From Orychophragmus violaceus (lineage: Eukaryota > Streptophyta > Magnoliopsida > Brassicales > Brassicaceae), in contig CM058229.1 of assembly GCA_030180135.1 (NCBI GenBank), forward strand, positions 43,675,522-43,739,521: 64,000 bases of DNA, in the 5' to 3' direction. The position numbers and the translations under genes were made by a program. The notes beneath the pieces were generated by a model. It had not been told where the DNA came from, did no database searches, and saw nothing but the letters and a program-made list of their open reading frames with translations. Below, piece by piece: positions 42,060 through 54,059 of the stretch (positions are counted from its first letter, which is position 1; every line of letters starts with the position of its first letter).

Positions 42060-45000
42060 AATGTTGAAGAAAGGACAAGTGGAACTGCGTGTCTGGTTGA
42101 AGCAATGGTTGATGCATGAGCCGTAGAGATTCTCCACTTGTAGGAGCCTTTCATACTTGGTTTTAGAAATTAAGTAATTGCTACTATGTATCTGCCTTAT
42201 GCAGAAATGTCTTTCATCTTCTTGTAAAGAATTTGGATGTGTTTCATTTTGATAAAAGACAAGTTTTGTTCTTTAGATCTTAATGAAATATCACATGGTA
42301 GCACCCCTTTTGGAATGGGTTTTATATCTTAAACCAGCGAAAGTTAGAATATAACACAAATACTAAAAGTTTAAGTCTGATGACTAGAACTCGACTTTTC
42401 TTTGGCATAGTCGTTTAACCACATAGAGTGAAACGGATTCAGAAGTTCCATGGTTTTGGACTCATTTGATTATTAATCATTTGAGATATGAATTCTGTTC
42501 ACTGGACCAAATGACTAAGGCCCTTTTAGCAGAGCTAAAGGATACGGGCCAGAGGCTTATTGGGCCTTACACATACTGATGTATGCAGCCCGATGAGCAT
42601 TAGTGCCAAAGGAAATCTTATGTACTTCATTACCTCATTGATGGCATCAATAAGTATGGCTGTGTTCATTTGATGAGACACGAGCAGGAATCCCTTGAGG
42701 AGTTCCAAAATGAAGTGTAGAACCAATTTGACAGAAGTATTGAGATCCTCGATAGAATCGCGGAGGAAAATACTTGAGTCAAGGATTGGGTGATCATCTA
42801 ACATAATGAATCGGATCTTATTAGATATGCTCCGATTAATGATGAGTCACAGGAATCTTCCATAATCATTTAAGAATACGTTCTAAAATGTCTATGTTTA
42901 CGCTAAATAAGTTTCTGTCAGAATCAGTGAAAAACACCACATTGGATGTGGACTGGGTGATTTCCAAATTTGTTTTTCTGATTAATTGGGATTGCAAGGT
43001 TTGTGTAAGACAGTAGTCAACAAACAAACTTGAACCCATATCTGATAAGTTCTACCTCGCTGGTTGTCCTAAGGAAACCAAGGCTTGCTATTTTTACAAC
43101 CAATCCGAGGACAAAGTATTGTTGCTCGGAACTGTGTCTTTTAAGAAAGATCATACTTTCAAAAAGGGAACAGTGGGAGTAAAAGTACACATCTAAGAAA
43201 TTCGATAAACACATGAGCCTGCTCAACCTGTTGAGGGAGAGCAGCGGTGAGATCTACAAAGTGCTGTAGGATCTGCGCCTGTGGAGCCTGAAAATCGCAG
43301 ATCCGAAAGGATCCGTCACTAACTCGAGAGTGATTTCTCGTAACCGATTGTCGTGATCCATTGATCATTGAAAAGTGACGAGCATGCGAAATTCAAAGAA
43401 GCGATGGTGAGCCCCAACTCCGAAAATAGGCTGGGTATGCGTGTTAGCTTCACCGATCCATTTCTGGATTGAAGCAAACATATTGGAGTTGGAATCAACG
43501 TTCTGATAATGTGGTCAAAAGTTTTGACTTGATCAGAAAGAAATGATACCATGCGTTTACAAGAAGACTAGTGGGAGCGTAGTTGCAATTCTCACACAGT
43601 ATGTACGTAACATACTTAATCTCATAAACGACGTTCCGACGCTAAAGTCTTGTTGAGATTTGGGTCGGAAGTCAAGTTTAAACAAAAGACATGGAAGTAG
43701 CCTCGTGAATTCTTGGAATAAGAACTATTGATATAGATTGGATAGGCTAATTGGATCGTGTCAGAATCCTTATGTAAATAAGGTGTTGGACAGTTTCAAT
43801 ATGCATGATTCCAAGAATGGCTTCATACCAAAGGTCTTATGGCAATGATCTAAGCAAGATGAAATGTCTTGGACACTGGCTGAGCTAGTAACAATATTAG
43901 CAAGAAGAAGTGTTTTTGAACACTAGCTGAGCTATTATTAATGAGTGTGATTGCTAATGCTGCTGCAATAGAATCCATCATAAATGCCATATTTGTACTC
44001 GTCAAGATGCAGTTTACGCATAAATCATGACGAGAAAATACCATGATGTTCCGGTAAAGTTCACTGATCAGTTACCAGAAACATCCCAAGTGTTTGAGAA
44101 ACACTAAGGATAGGTTCGTGGTGAACTGATAAGATGATGAACCAGTTGAAAGTAGTTAGACGGACAGAGACGATTCCCGGTTCCCACTTGGTTATGTCTC
44201 TTTGTCTGGATAACGGTGCTATCTGTTGGAAAGGCTCCAAGCAGTGGACCGTAGAATAGTGCTTTTATCTGAATGGCGGTGTGGTTTGTTGGAATTGTTT
44301 CAAGCAATGACACCGCAGTCTCTCCCACAAACTAAGCACGAAATTTATTCTGTTGCTGTAGGTATAAGATATCTGAAGAGATGATCTTAATTCTAGTGGG
44401 AGTTATTTTAGTTATGTTATAGTCTTTACATAGACATGCTATGGTAATGTTTGTGTAAGTTAAAACTGACATCAGTGTTATTTAATTATTGGATAATTAA
44501 GTAATGGTCCCAAAGTATTTTATGGTCATCATATAGGTCATCAAGTTGAGGACTTGATCATGAAACCCTATAAGTAAAAGATGACATAAATTATGATTGT
44601 CCCTAGTCGAGGTTATTGAAGTGGGGCACCAATAACCGCGCGAGACTAGTATGTGAGGTGACTGTTGGACTAAGTTTCATGGAGTCAATGATATGATTAT
44701 CACAGTCAGTCACATAGATATATGTTGGTGAACATAATCGGACATGACCCGCTAATGAGAACTCCACATGATAGTTATATCAGTTTCATGGGAGGTTCTC
44801 ATTACGACTATAGAGTATAGTCCTTAGACCTGAGTTCATCATGCTTTCTAGCATATGAATTGGTGCGTTTTGACCTTGTCAAACGTCGTTCCGTAACTGG
44901 CGGCTATAACGGCATTGCTTAGGCGTATCATGAAGTATGTGTAGAAACAGGGATGGAACAAGATGGGATTTGTCCGTCCTGTAAAACGGGAGATAAATAT

Positions 45001-45200
45001 CTCAGGGCCCATCGAAGATTTGATACTGAGAAAATGCATGGCCGTGCTCAAACGAGGTGATTGTCAGTCGTTTGTTTTAATCAGTATAGATCAGGAGTTC
45101 GATGAACATGATGTTGGCTATAATAAGGATGACACAGTCTCTTGTCTTATGCCATATCGAGATATAGAGACGAAGGGATTATAGGAATAGATGATTCCAG
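42060..45200 (+). pseudogene. Copia C pol remnants and 3' tail
   Basis: The protease-integrase junction is recognisable just after gag (DLSDSRMLKKGQVELRV in one frame, 42040-42095). Integrase is largely missing. From about 43015, SDKFYLAGCPKETKACYFY-like and SGRIRH-like fragments appear, then reverse transcriptase pieces with the YVDD site lost (43590s) and RNase H scraps near 44200-44330. From 44390 the non-coding tail matches the other Copia families (CTATAGAGTATAGTCC at 44810). The polypurine tract AAGTGGGAGATT lies at 45203-45215. Confidence 0.75.
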
Positions 45201-45214
45201 TACAAGTGGGAGAT

Positions 45215-45903
45215 TGTTGGGATTATGTCCTGAAATCACATTGTACTCACTCTAGAGATAGTTGTATTGTTGAGATCGGACAATTCATGTGATATTGGGT
45301 TGTCATAATGTTTTGCTAGAAACCGCTTATGACAAATGAGTTGTGACTCATTTCCAGTATCGTGTGAACCTACAGGGTCACACACCTAAGCAAGTTGGAC
45401 ATAGTCCATATGGGATTGATCATTGGCATATGATCTGGTCGATGTGTATTGGATACACATCGAATATAGTTTTGATGAGGTGTGTCGATCGACACCACTA
45501 AGTGTGTCGGTCGACACAAGGCCGAAACCGAAACTGATGTTTCGGTTTATGTCGAGGTCGATATATAAAGTAATTTGTATGTTCAACCTAGTGGTCAGGA
45601 GAGACGCCTGTGACACTTTTTCTCAGAGAGAAAACACAGAAACCTCACAGAAACTGAGTTCCCAGGAGATCCGAGCCCCGGTACTAGCATCCCGGCGGAT
45701 TCCAGCTTGTGTGCGTGTGGACTATTAGTAGAGGCGCAGCATCTGAGGCGCTGGAGATCTTGTTTATCTGACCCTATTCCGCTGCCAGTCTTCAGGTAAA
45801 CACGAGATCTGATCCATAATTCAATTAACTAGACCCTAGATCCTAGGCTATCTGGAACTCGCGAGAATTCTGAATCTGGTAGAATTGGCTCGAAGTTCCA
45901 ACA
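45215..45903 (+). repeat. Copia C 3' LTR
   Basis: 689 bp, partner of 39057-39744. Palindrome pair at 45483-45518 and TATATAAA at 45562-45569. Confidence 0.92.
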
Positions 45904-46646
45904 CTATCAGCTCCTGGAACTAGGAATGCATGGCTAGGACAGGTGGCAGCACCAAATTCCACTTGGTGAAAAATGTACTCCAAAGTGTATGGAAAGTTCC
46001 ATCTCATCCTACACTTGTCAAGGCTGTCTCCCAATCCTCTTGCCTATATAAACCCACCCTCAGCTCACTTCTGAAATTTTTTGTGGAAGCCATAACTCAT
46101 TTCTAGTTATAGAAAACGTGAGAAAACTGGAGAGAAACCGAGAGCAAAAAGAGAGGAAAAGAGGGCGTGAGAAAGGGAAAGTCCGGGAGGTGTTCGGGGT
46201 GATTTCTGTGGACCGTTCTAGCACCGTGACGAGCCCAGGAGAGTGGAGACCGTGGAGGATAACCTCAAGAAGCTAGTTAGTAACGTTCTAACCAGGATAC
46301 CTTAATCCGTCCACCCGAAGCCAAGCTAGTCCCAAACCTCTTTAGAGCAAAGTGAGTCTCGATAGATATGACTAATGTTTCTATGCAGGTTTTGGCCTTT
46401 AGGATTGAAATAACTTGAGTATTTAGTCCTTCTTGGCTTGTTTGATTTACGTTTTGAACATGCATGCTTATGGTTGATGATTTGTTTACTTGATGATTTC
46501 ATAACCGATAAGTATTGGAAGTTGCATACATGAACGTTGTGGTGGATGGTTTCTCACATGATTCTCTTGGAAATGCTGGTTGATTTCTTTGAGTATGGAT
46601 GGATCATGCATATGGATATGAGAAAGGTTTTTGTCCCGAGGAGTGT
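45904..46646 (+). repeat. Gypsy-P 5' LTR, middle segment with promoter
   Basis: Continues the LTR after Copia C (CTATC duplication). TATATAAA at 46045-46052 in TGCCTATATAAACCCACC is a good TATA box, so transcription of Gypsy-P would start shortly after. GAGAAAACTGGAGAG-rich sequence follows, then LARD-1 inserts at 46647. Confidence 0.7.
46045..46052 (+). promoter_or_regulatory. Gypsy-P LTR TATA box
   Basis: TATATAAA preceded by CCTCTTGCC, in the typical layout of a plant core promoter, in the U3 part of the LTR. Confidence 0.55.
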
Positions 46647-47114
46647 TGTAACACCCTCGACCCGTTCTACGGACAATAAACAGCCGGAGATGTGACAAGT
46701 GTCGAACACCGGGAATGTTCCAGCCGTCCCGAGGTCAGGCCTGCCCATCCGTGATATCCGACCAAACTCACGAGTATCCTAAGGCTTGCCAACCCGCACC
46801 ACGAACAAGAGTTGTGTCAGTTCGGACTAAACTCATATCATGGAACCGGGGATTTTAAGAAAACGACTTTTATTAATTATATGTAGGATCTATTACAAAT
46901 CGTTACCTAAAACAATACAGTTTAGTGTGCGTACGATTCAAATTCCTACATAATACAAACTCCACGTTCTTCACACTCACAACCCGAAGCTACGCTGGGG
47001 CCTAATGTTCGAACCTGCCCTCTAGCCCGTCTATGGTTTCCTGAGAGACAAAGTTTGTTTAATGAGCAACCATATGTGTTACCCAGTGAGTCCACGACCC
47101 TCTAACATGCATTA

Positions 47115-48641
47115 GTGCCCCAACCCGTACCAATATGCACATGCATATCCATAAACAAACGTATCACATGCATAGAAAAGAAACAACAACATCACAAACA
47201 TGTTGGGAATGTCCTGAAATCTACCGTACTATCTCTAGAAAGTATGATGAAACCTATTATGATTATGATGTCACAAACAGTGGTATCAGAGCAAATTCAT
47301 GGTATAGACTATGATGAAACCTATTCACCAGTGGCCATGATGAAATCAATTCGGATTCTCCTAGCAACTGCCGCTTATTATGATTATGAGATTTGGCAGA
47401 TGGATGTGAAAACCGCCTTCCTGAATGGAATCTTGGAGGAGGATGTGTATATGACACAACCTGACGGTTACATTGATCCTAAGAATGCTGGGAAAGTATG
47501 CAAGCTTCACAAATCCATTTATGGATTGAAGCAAGCATCGAGGAGTTGGAATCTTCGTTTTGATGAAGCAATAAAGAACTTTGACTTCATCAGAAACCAA
47601 GAGGAACAATGCGTGTATAAGAAAACTAGTGGGAGCAAAGTGACGTTTCTTATCCTATATGTCGATGACATATTGCTTCTTGGAAATGATATTCCAATGC
47701 TGAAGTCTGTTAAAGACTGGCTGGGAAGTTGTTTTTCCATGAAGGACATGGGTGAAGCCGCGTATGTTCTTGGAATCCGAATCTTCAGAGACAGATCTAA
47801 AAGGCTGATTGGACTTTGTCAAGATGCTTATATAGATAAAGTCCTGCATCGATTCGGAATGGATAAATCCAAGAAGGGGTTCACGCCAATGATACATGGT
47901 GCTTCACTAAGCAAGGATCAGTGTCCTAAGACACCTGATGAGTTTAAGCGCATGAGTAGGATTCCTTATGCTTCGGCTATAGGATCTATCATGTATGCCA
48001 TGATCTGTACTCGTCCTGATATTGCTTATGCACTAAGCATGACGAGTAGGTACCAGTCTAGTCCAGGTGAGAGTCACTGGATTGCCGTAAAGAATATCCT
48101 GAAGTATTTGAGAAATACTAAGGATAAGTTCTTGGTTTACGGAGGAAGTGAAGTGCTTGAAATCAGTGGATTCACGGATGCAAGTTTTCAGACAGATAAA
48201 GATGATTTCCGGTCACAGTCTGGTTACATCTTCTGTCTGAATGGCGGTGCATTAAGTTGGAAGAGTTCCAAGCAGAGCACCGTGGCAGATTCCACAACTG
48301 AAGCTGAATACATCGCTGCTTCGGAAGCTGCGAAGGAAGGAGTTTGGATAAGGAACTTCTTGATTGAACTCGGTGTATTCCCAAATGCCACTGAGCCTCT
48401 AGCACTGTATTGTGACAACAATGGTGCAATTGCTCAAGCCAAGGAACCGAGACATCATCAGAAATCCAAACACATTATGAGAAGGTATCACCTGATTCGT
48501 GATATAGTGAATAGAGGTGAAGTGATGGTCAGCAGAGTTCCCACTGATGAGAACGTGGCTGACCCGTTGACAAAGCCACTCCCGAGACCTAAGCACGAGT
48601 TGCATACTGCTGCTGTAGGAATTAGAGATATTCATATGTAA
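47115..48641 (+). CDS. Copia B chimeric ORF: LARD LTR leader fused to reverse transcriptase and RNase H (508 aa)
   Basis: The first ~29 residues come from LARD LTR sequence. The next ~30 come from the remnant Copia 5' LTR and PBS (VVSEQ is translated from TGGTATCAGAGC). Reverse transcriptase then starts abruptly at IHGIDYDETYSPVAMMKS, with YVDD at 47658-47669, and RNase H is complete (ADSTTEAEYIAA, DNNGAIAQAKEP). The N-terminal RT palm, integrase, protease and gag are missing. The RT-RNase H part is near-identical to Copia A and uninterrupted. The fused start is most likely accidental, so a product is possible but not supported. Confidence 0.75.
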   Translation: MPQPVPICTCISINKRITCIEKKQQHHKHVGNVLKSTVLSLESMMKPIMIMMSQTVVSEQIHGIDYDETYSPVAMMKSIRILLATAAYYDYEIWQMDVKTAFLNGILEEDVYMTQPDGYIDPKNAGKVCKLHKSIYGLKQASRSWNLRFDEAIKNFDFIRNQEEQCVYKKTSGSKVTFLILYVDDILLLGNDIPMLKSVKDWLGSCFSMKDMGEAAYVLGIRIFRDRSKRLIGLCQDAYIDKVLHRFGMDKSKKGFTPMIHGASLSKDQCPKTPDEFKRMSRIPYASAIGSIMYAMICTRPDIAYALSMTSRYQSSPGESHWIAVKNILKYLRNTKDKFLVYGGSEVLEISGFTDASFQTDKDDFRSQSGYIFCLNGGALSWKSSKQSTVADSTTEAEYIAASEAAKEGVWIRNFLIELGVFPNATEPLALYCDNNGAIAQAKEPRHHQKSKHIMRRYHLIRDIVNRGEVMVSRVPTDENVADPLTKPLPRPKHELHTAAVGIRDIHM

Positions 48642-49518
48642 TCTCTTTTTGAGTGGGAGTTGTGAGGGCTTTTGTTTTAGTTATTTTGATTGGTTCATGT
48701 AAACATTTTAAATGTTAATGAAATTTTATTTCTGGATTATTTTTAACTGTGATATAAAATAATCGTTCCAAAATGATTCATGTCATTATATATGGGTCAT
48801 CGAAGTACATGAGTTGACTTGATCCTGAAACCCCATATTTAACGAAGTGACATAAATCATAGTGTCCATAGTCGAAGGTTGTTGAAATTGGAACACCAAC
48901 AACCTGTTGAGACTAGATTGTGTTGAGACTTATGACCAAGTTTCGAGGGGTCATAGATGCGCGGCATCAAAGTTGACACATAGGTATATGTAGGGGAACA
49001 TATGACCGGACATGGCCCGCTGATGAGAACTCTACAAGATATTAATATCTGTGTCATAAGAGGTTCTCATATACGACTATAGAGTATAGTCCTTAGACCT
49101 GAGTTCGCATGCATGTGGCTGCACATGGAGTAATACGCTTTGATCATTGTCTAACGCTGTTTCGTAACTGGGAGCTATACGGACCTTGGTTGGGTGTATT
49201 ATGAATTGTGTGGTTCATAGTGATGGAACAAGATGGGATTTGTCCCTGCCGTTTAACGGAGGTAATATCTCTAGGCCAATCGGAGATCTGATAGCTGGTA
49301 AGAGAATGGCCATTCCCAAACGGACTTGCCCAAGTCGTTTGCATTGTCAGTATCAAATCTGGTCCGATAAACATGGTCTGGCTATATAAGGATGACACAC
49401 ATCTTGCCTTATGCCAGATCGAGATATTAAGACAAAAGGACTAGGGAATGTAGGATTCTAGTACAATCGAGAGATTGTTGGGAATGACCTGTGTAGGATT
49501 CCAGTACAAGTGGGAGAT
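48642..49518 (+). other. Copia B 3' tail with duplicated polypurine tract
   Basis: A non-coding tail as in Copia A. The last part has two copies of the tract-LTR junction: GTACAATCGAGAGATTGTTG at 49462-49481 and GTACAAGTGGGAGATTGTTG at 49504-49523. The first runs on into GGGAATGACCTG before the second unit begins. Confidence 0.8.
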
Positions 49519-50197
49519 TGTTGGGAATGTCCTGAAATCTACCGTACTATCTCTAGAAAGTATGATAAATGTCGAGATCAGACATAAGTCATAAATACTG
49601 GGTGATCATGATGACTTGCTAGAGTCCGCTCTTGATCTATAAGTTTAGGACTTATTACCAGTATTGTATGATCCCGAAGGGTCACACACCATAGCTAACG
49701 GGAAAGTTATATGGAATAAATACGGTAAGATGCAGTGGCATTTACTGTATTGGATCAGAGAATTGGGCCAGACAAAATACAGGCTTTTGCCTGATTTGTG
49801 TCTTGGGCCCAAATGATTAATGAGCCATTAGTCAAATGACTTGGGCCCATTAATGAGAGATGAAGATTTCGAAAACCCTAAGGGATTAATGATCCCTGCG
49901 ATTTTTCTCTTCTGTGGCCGCGAGTTGTCTCTCTCTCTAACTCTCTCTTTCTGATCTGATCCATCTCTTTGGTCTAGCAGCCATCCCTTGCTTGTAAGAG
50001 TGTGGATACTCAAGGAGGAATAGGTGATTCATCTGTTCTAGACTGATCTTGTCATTACCATCAATCCGCTGTGCAATCAATAGGTAATGTTACAGGTTTG
50101 GTTTTATGATTCGTTTTGCAAGAACCTAGATCTGTTAAGATTATGTGTTAGGTTGTAATACGAGAATTAAACCTTGAACAAACACCATAATCCATCA
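49519..50197 (+). repeat. Copia B 3' LTR
   Basis: 679 bp, same family as 8238-8881 of Copia A with clear differences in the middle (for example no TATATATAT run). The end is fixed by the AAACA duplication. Confidence 0.88.
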
Positions 50198-52136
50198 AAA
50201 CATGCACAACGCGGAAGCAAATAATAACCTGCAAACATGAACAACAACATCAATGCAAACCATCAACTCAATCCCAAACTCAATGCATAACATGATCTCT
50301 ATCATGAATGCCAAAAAGTCTAGACGCACTAGACTCATCTAAACTCAAATATGTGAAGGCCTCTAAGTGCACCAGATACTCCCTCCGACACACGTGACTA
50401 CCTGCGCCTTAATCACCCCAAAGGTTCATAAGCCGAGTATCACAACCGATTACGGGGACCTCTGTCCCTAGGGTTCCCGATTACGGGGAGTTATCCCTCA
50501 GATTCCCGATTATTGGAATCTCTATCCATCGGGTCCGATTACGGGGATATCTTATCCCTGGGGTCCGTGTCGTCACACGGTGCTTGGCCAAGGGAGCGAC
50601 CACAGTACCCTCCAAGCCTTCTCCGAAACCACGGAGGCACACAATGGGAGCACAGAATACACCAACTCTAGAACACTCACACAAGTTCTAGAATGCATAA
50701 TCTAGGAATCACACACGTCCTAGACCACTAGAGCAATCCCGCATGCCCTAGAAAAATTCAAACAACTGGTCCGCAGTGTCCTTTTGTTACCACCCACGGC
50801 CACAAGCAACACACAACACAAGTAACTTAGAATGCATGATATCCACACATGCATTTAAGTACTTCACGATCACATTTCCGAGTGGATATATTCCCCTTCG
50901 TACTTATCGCACACCATTTCTGGGACGATTCCTAAACCGACCCCGTACTTATCACATTCCGTTTCCGAGTGGATCCCATTCCAAACTCGTACTTCTCACA
51001 ACAATCATGCATGCTAACCCAATCTCAATGATTCAACACTTAATCACTTTAACACATGCATGCAATCACTATCTTGATGAATCTACTCATATTCAAAGAG
51101 AAACATGCATCATAATACCAAATCCAACACCATGATCATGCATGCAATAATATTCAATGAATCTATCACTTAGAATCAAAGAGAATAACAAACTAAACCA
51201 CAACAACCAAGCATGCATGACACAACAAAATCTCACGGATTAAACCTCAACCATAACGCATATAACACACAAAAAACGTGTTCAAGGACAAATACTCTGA
51301 ATATTTCAGTCGTTAAATCACGACCTGCACAAATCCGTTAGTCCTAGCTACCGGAACTTACCCGTTCTGTAGCCCATTCCTTAACTCTGAGACTCTCTCT
51401 GCTAGATCGATGCCCGAGGCCTAACTCGAACTCCACGTCACATTCGCCCGCTCTTGCCCGAACTATCCACCTATTTTCCTCACTTTCTCTCTCTAAAATG
51501 CCCCACTCTCTCTCTAGAAAATTTCTCAGATCTGAAAAAGTGTAAAATGGCTTGGGGATGTCTGCTCAACAACAAGTGGTCGTCCCGACCATGCGGTCAG
51601 GCTGGACATGCGTTGAGACCCTTGGGGTCGTCCAGCCATGCACGGCGACAGCTGGTTCGTTCATGCGTGGCGACAGCTGGGTCGTCCATGCACACCGCCA
51701 GGTCATCCATCCGTGCACTTTGTTCACCCGTCCGTTTGTCCTCATGACCATACGTTCACCCGTCCGTTCGTCCAGTCGACCACACAACCACCCAAACACG
51801 TCCAGACTCTTCCATTTTCGACCATTTCTCGACCGATGACAGTTTTTCTCGACTCGAACCAAATCTAACTCGACCTTTGCTCCCAAAATCCTTCAAAATG
51901 GTTATTCACATACATTCCCTACAATATATCAACTCCAGGAAATTCCTTATCCCGACTTTCGGCCAAACTTGAATATCTTTTAATCTGTCCAGTTTTTTCA
52001 CATTCCGTTTCGACCAACACTCTTGAAATGTCGTGTTTAGCGAATGCTGAAAATTTTCAGATTATTCTGACAACTTTTAATTTTTGGCTGTTCTTCGTCC
52101 GTTCGGCCATTCTACTTCTTCGAGAGGGTTATTAAA

Positions 52137-54059
52137 TTCTCCCCCACTTAATAGAATTCGTCCCCGAATTCTAACACTTGAAGAAACTACCATACTCCTG
52201 CTGAAACGATACCACCATCTTCACTAACACCAATCCTTGTCCGCATCCCGGTCTTCGCCCTTGTCCTTCTTTGTTTTTCCTTGACGTCCTTCCTTAGTGT
52301 CATGACCTTTTACTCATTCACATTCATGTCCCTCCATTGTCTTCATGACCGTTCTCTTATCAAAGTACTCTGAACCGTCTCTCCATCGCTATTCCACACT
52401 TTTCCGCTCGATGCCTCTGAAGGATCCTCCTTAAGTACTTTGTTGCATGAAGACCTTCTTCATGTTTCCCCTTGGTTGAAACATTCCGAATGTGCTTCAC
52501 CTCCCTAAAGGCTGTCCATTTTTTACACCCGAAGTTTCTTCGTTATTTGGCCTTTGCGTACACTTCTCCTTCTCATCACCTAAAGCGTCTGAACATTATT
52601 TCCTATTGTTACACGCCCTCGTTTCTTGTTATGGCATAAATCCCCTTAGTCTTGCTCTGTTCTCGTTTTTTTTTTCGAATGAAAACCATCGACAATACTC
52701 GGACTTTCAACAATCTTTGAACCGCAGCTTCTGATCCACTCCTTTCTTACTTTGTTCCATCTTCGGTTACATCACCCTTTGACCAAACTACAACCATCTG
52801 ACTCCACAATTTGTAGCTTCGTCTTGTCTCTTGGAATCTACATCTCAGGAACTCCTTTCTCGAACTCTTTTATCTCCGTTGTTGGTTTATAACCAGTCTT
52901 CGTTGCTGGGTTCACGGCCAAACTCTAATGGCCGTAACATTCCCGAACATTGATATTCTTTATCTCTCTCTCTCTCAAAGTCATTTCCAAAACCAGAAAT
53001 TACTAGACGAGACTCCGAACTTCTGATTCCCGCTATCTTCCTCCACGAAGTCTCGAACCATCACTTTCCCCAAAAGTGACTACACACATTCCGATCCGCG
53101 ACCTCCTCATCCTGACTCCTGTCTTGGTCTTAATCATTCACTCATTCTTTCCATGCCCAACTGATCCTTTTGCTCCATGGTTTACACACAATCGTTCTAG
53201 ATTGATCCTCCGACCTTTCATCTCTACCAAACCAATCTCACTAACTTGTTGCCTTCTCATAATCGTTCCTGGTCGATCTTTCAAAAATCTGATCTGCTGA
53301 TCCATTGCTTTCCCGAAAACTGTTTACTGAATGATCCCCCTGATCCTCAGCTTCTCTCCACACCATCACTTAACCATCCACAAGCCATCCACGCTCCATG
53401 TCACCAATCGGTTTAAGGTTTGCTTGGGTTTTTGGTTAAGGTAACAGGTTTTAGGAAGGGTTTTCCTAAGACCTTACCACTTCACAATCCTAAGGTTTTC
53501 AGGAAATCCTTCCGGGAAACCTAAGGATTCTCACACCGAAACCCAACTTAAGAAGTTACCTACATGCTAGAAAGAATAACCATCTTGTTATTTTTCCACG
53601 CATTCGGTCCCACTTAACTTCCTATCACCCATTCCCAGGTTTCATATTATAATCCCTATATAATATAAACCACACATCACACAACAACATGCCAACACTC
53701 ATTCACACACAAAAGAGAGTTAGCACCCTTACGTACCTTTCTCGGGATCTCAAAAGATCATGAAGTCTTAACAAACTGACATTCTAAGGAATTACCTCCC
53801 TTTGGCCGAGATTTCTCGGTCTACTCCATTTCCACCATCTCGACAATCCATGTGGATAGTGGGCGCCTTGGCTTACCTCCGTTTAGTCTGCATCTCTCAG
53901 CTGCATCGAACAAAGGTAAGTCCAAAACCCAACCTACCCAACTCTTGTCGGACGTACCGGTTTCCTAATGTTGTGAGTGCAACCCCTTTGACTCGATAAA
54001 ACATTTGAAAACACGAGTTTCGTGAGCATGATCATGAACCATGCTCTGATACAACCATT
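52137..54059 (-). other. LARD-1 internal region, non-coding, with PBS
   Basis: Pyrimidine-rich on + (CTTCTC, CCTTTG). No long credible ORF on either strand. It parallels 16644-17876 plus 22861-23283 of LARD-2. The minus strand has a degraded primer site at about 54043-54054 (TGTATCAGAGC). It probably keeps only cis signals for trans mobilisation. Confidence 0.7.

Larger units (their letters stand above)
39057..45903 (+). mobile_element. Copia C: full-length Copia element with intact gag and dead pol
   Basis: A 6847-bp element. LTRs are 39057-39744 and 45215-45903 (TGTTGGGATTATG...TTCCAACA). Target duplication is CTATC at 39052-39056 and 45904-45908. PBS and PPT are present. About seven LTR differences, so around 1% divergence by eye. 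Gag is open but pol is full of shifts, stops and deletions. That is unusual for such similar LTRs and suggests it moved with enzymes supplied in trans. Confidence 0.93.
47201..50197 (+). mobile_element. Copia B: internally deleted Copia insertion
   Basis: Starts TGTTGGGAATG at 47201 and ends ATAATCCATCA at 50197, with target duplication AAACA at 47196-47200 and 50198-50202. The 5' LTR keeps only about its first 48 bp plus a short end piece. The PBS (GTGGTATCAGAGC, 47279-47291) is then joined through AGC to mid-reverse transcriptase. The 3' part is complete with a 3' LTR at 49519-50197. The duplication shows that it inserted as one unit, so the deletion probably arose before or during reverse transcription. 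Confidence 0.88.
46647..52136 (-). repeat. LARD-1 3' LTR, interrupted by Copia B
   Basis: About 2.49 kb after removal of Copia B and its duplication. Contains the GATTACGGGGAT array at 50446-50562. The last bases read ATTAAA where the partner has ATTACA. The purine tract complement TTCTCCCCCACTT is at 52137-52149. ORFs seen across 51450-51890 are on repeat sequence and have no family match. Confidence 0.8.

Noticed and set aside
42535..43368. Minus-strand ORFs in the Copia C pol remnant
   Set aside because: Antisense shadows over decayed pol sequence.
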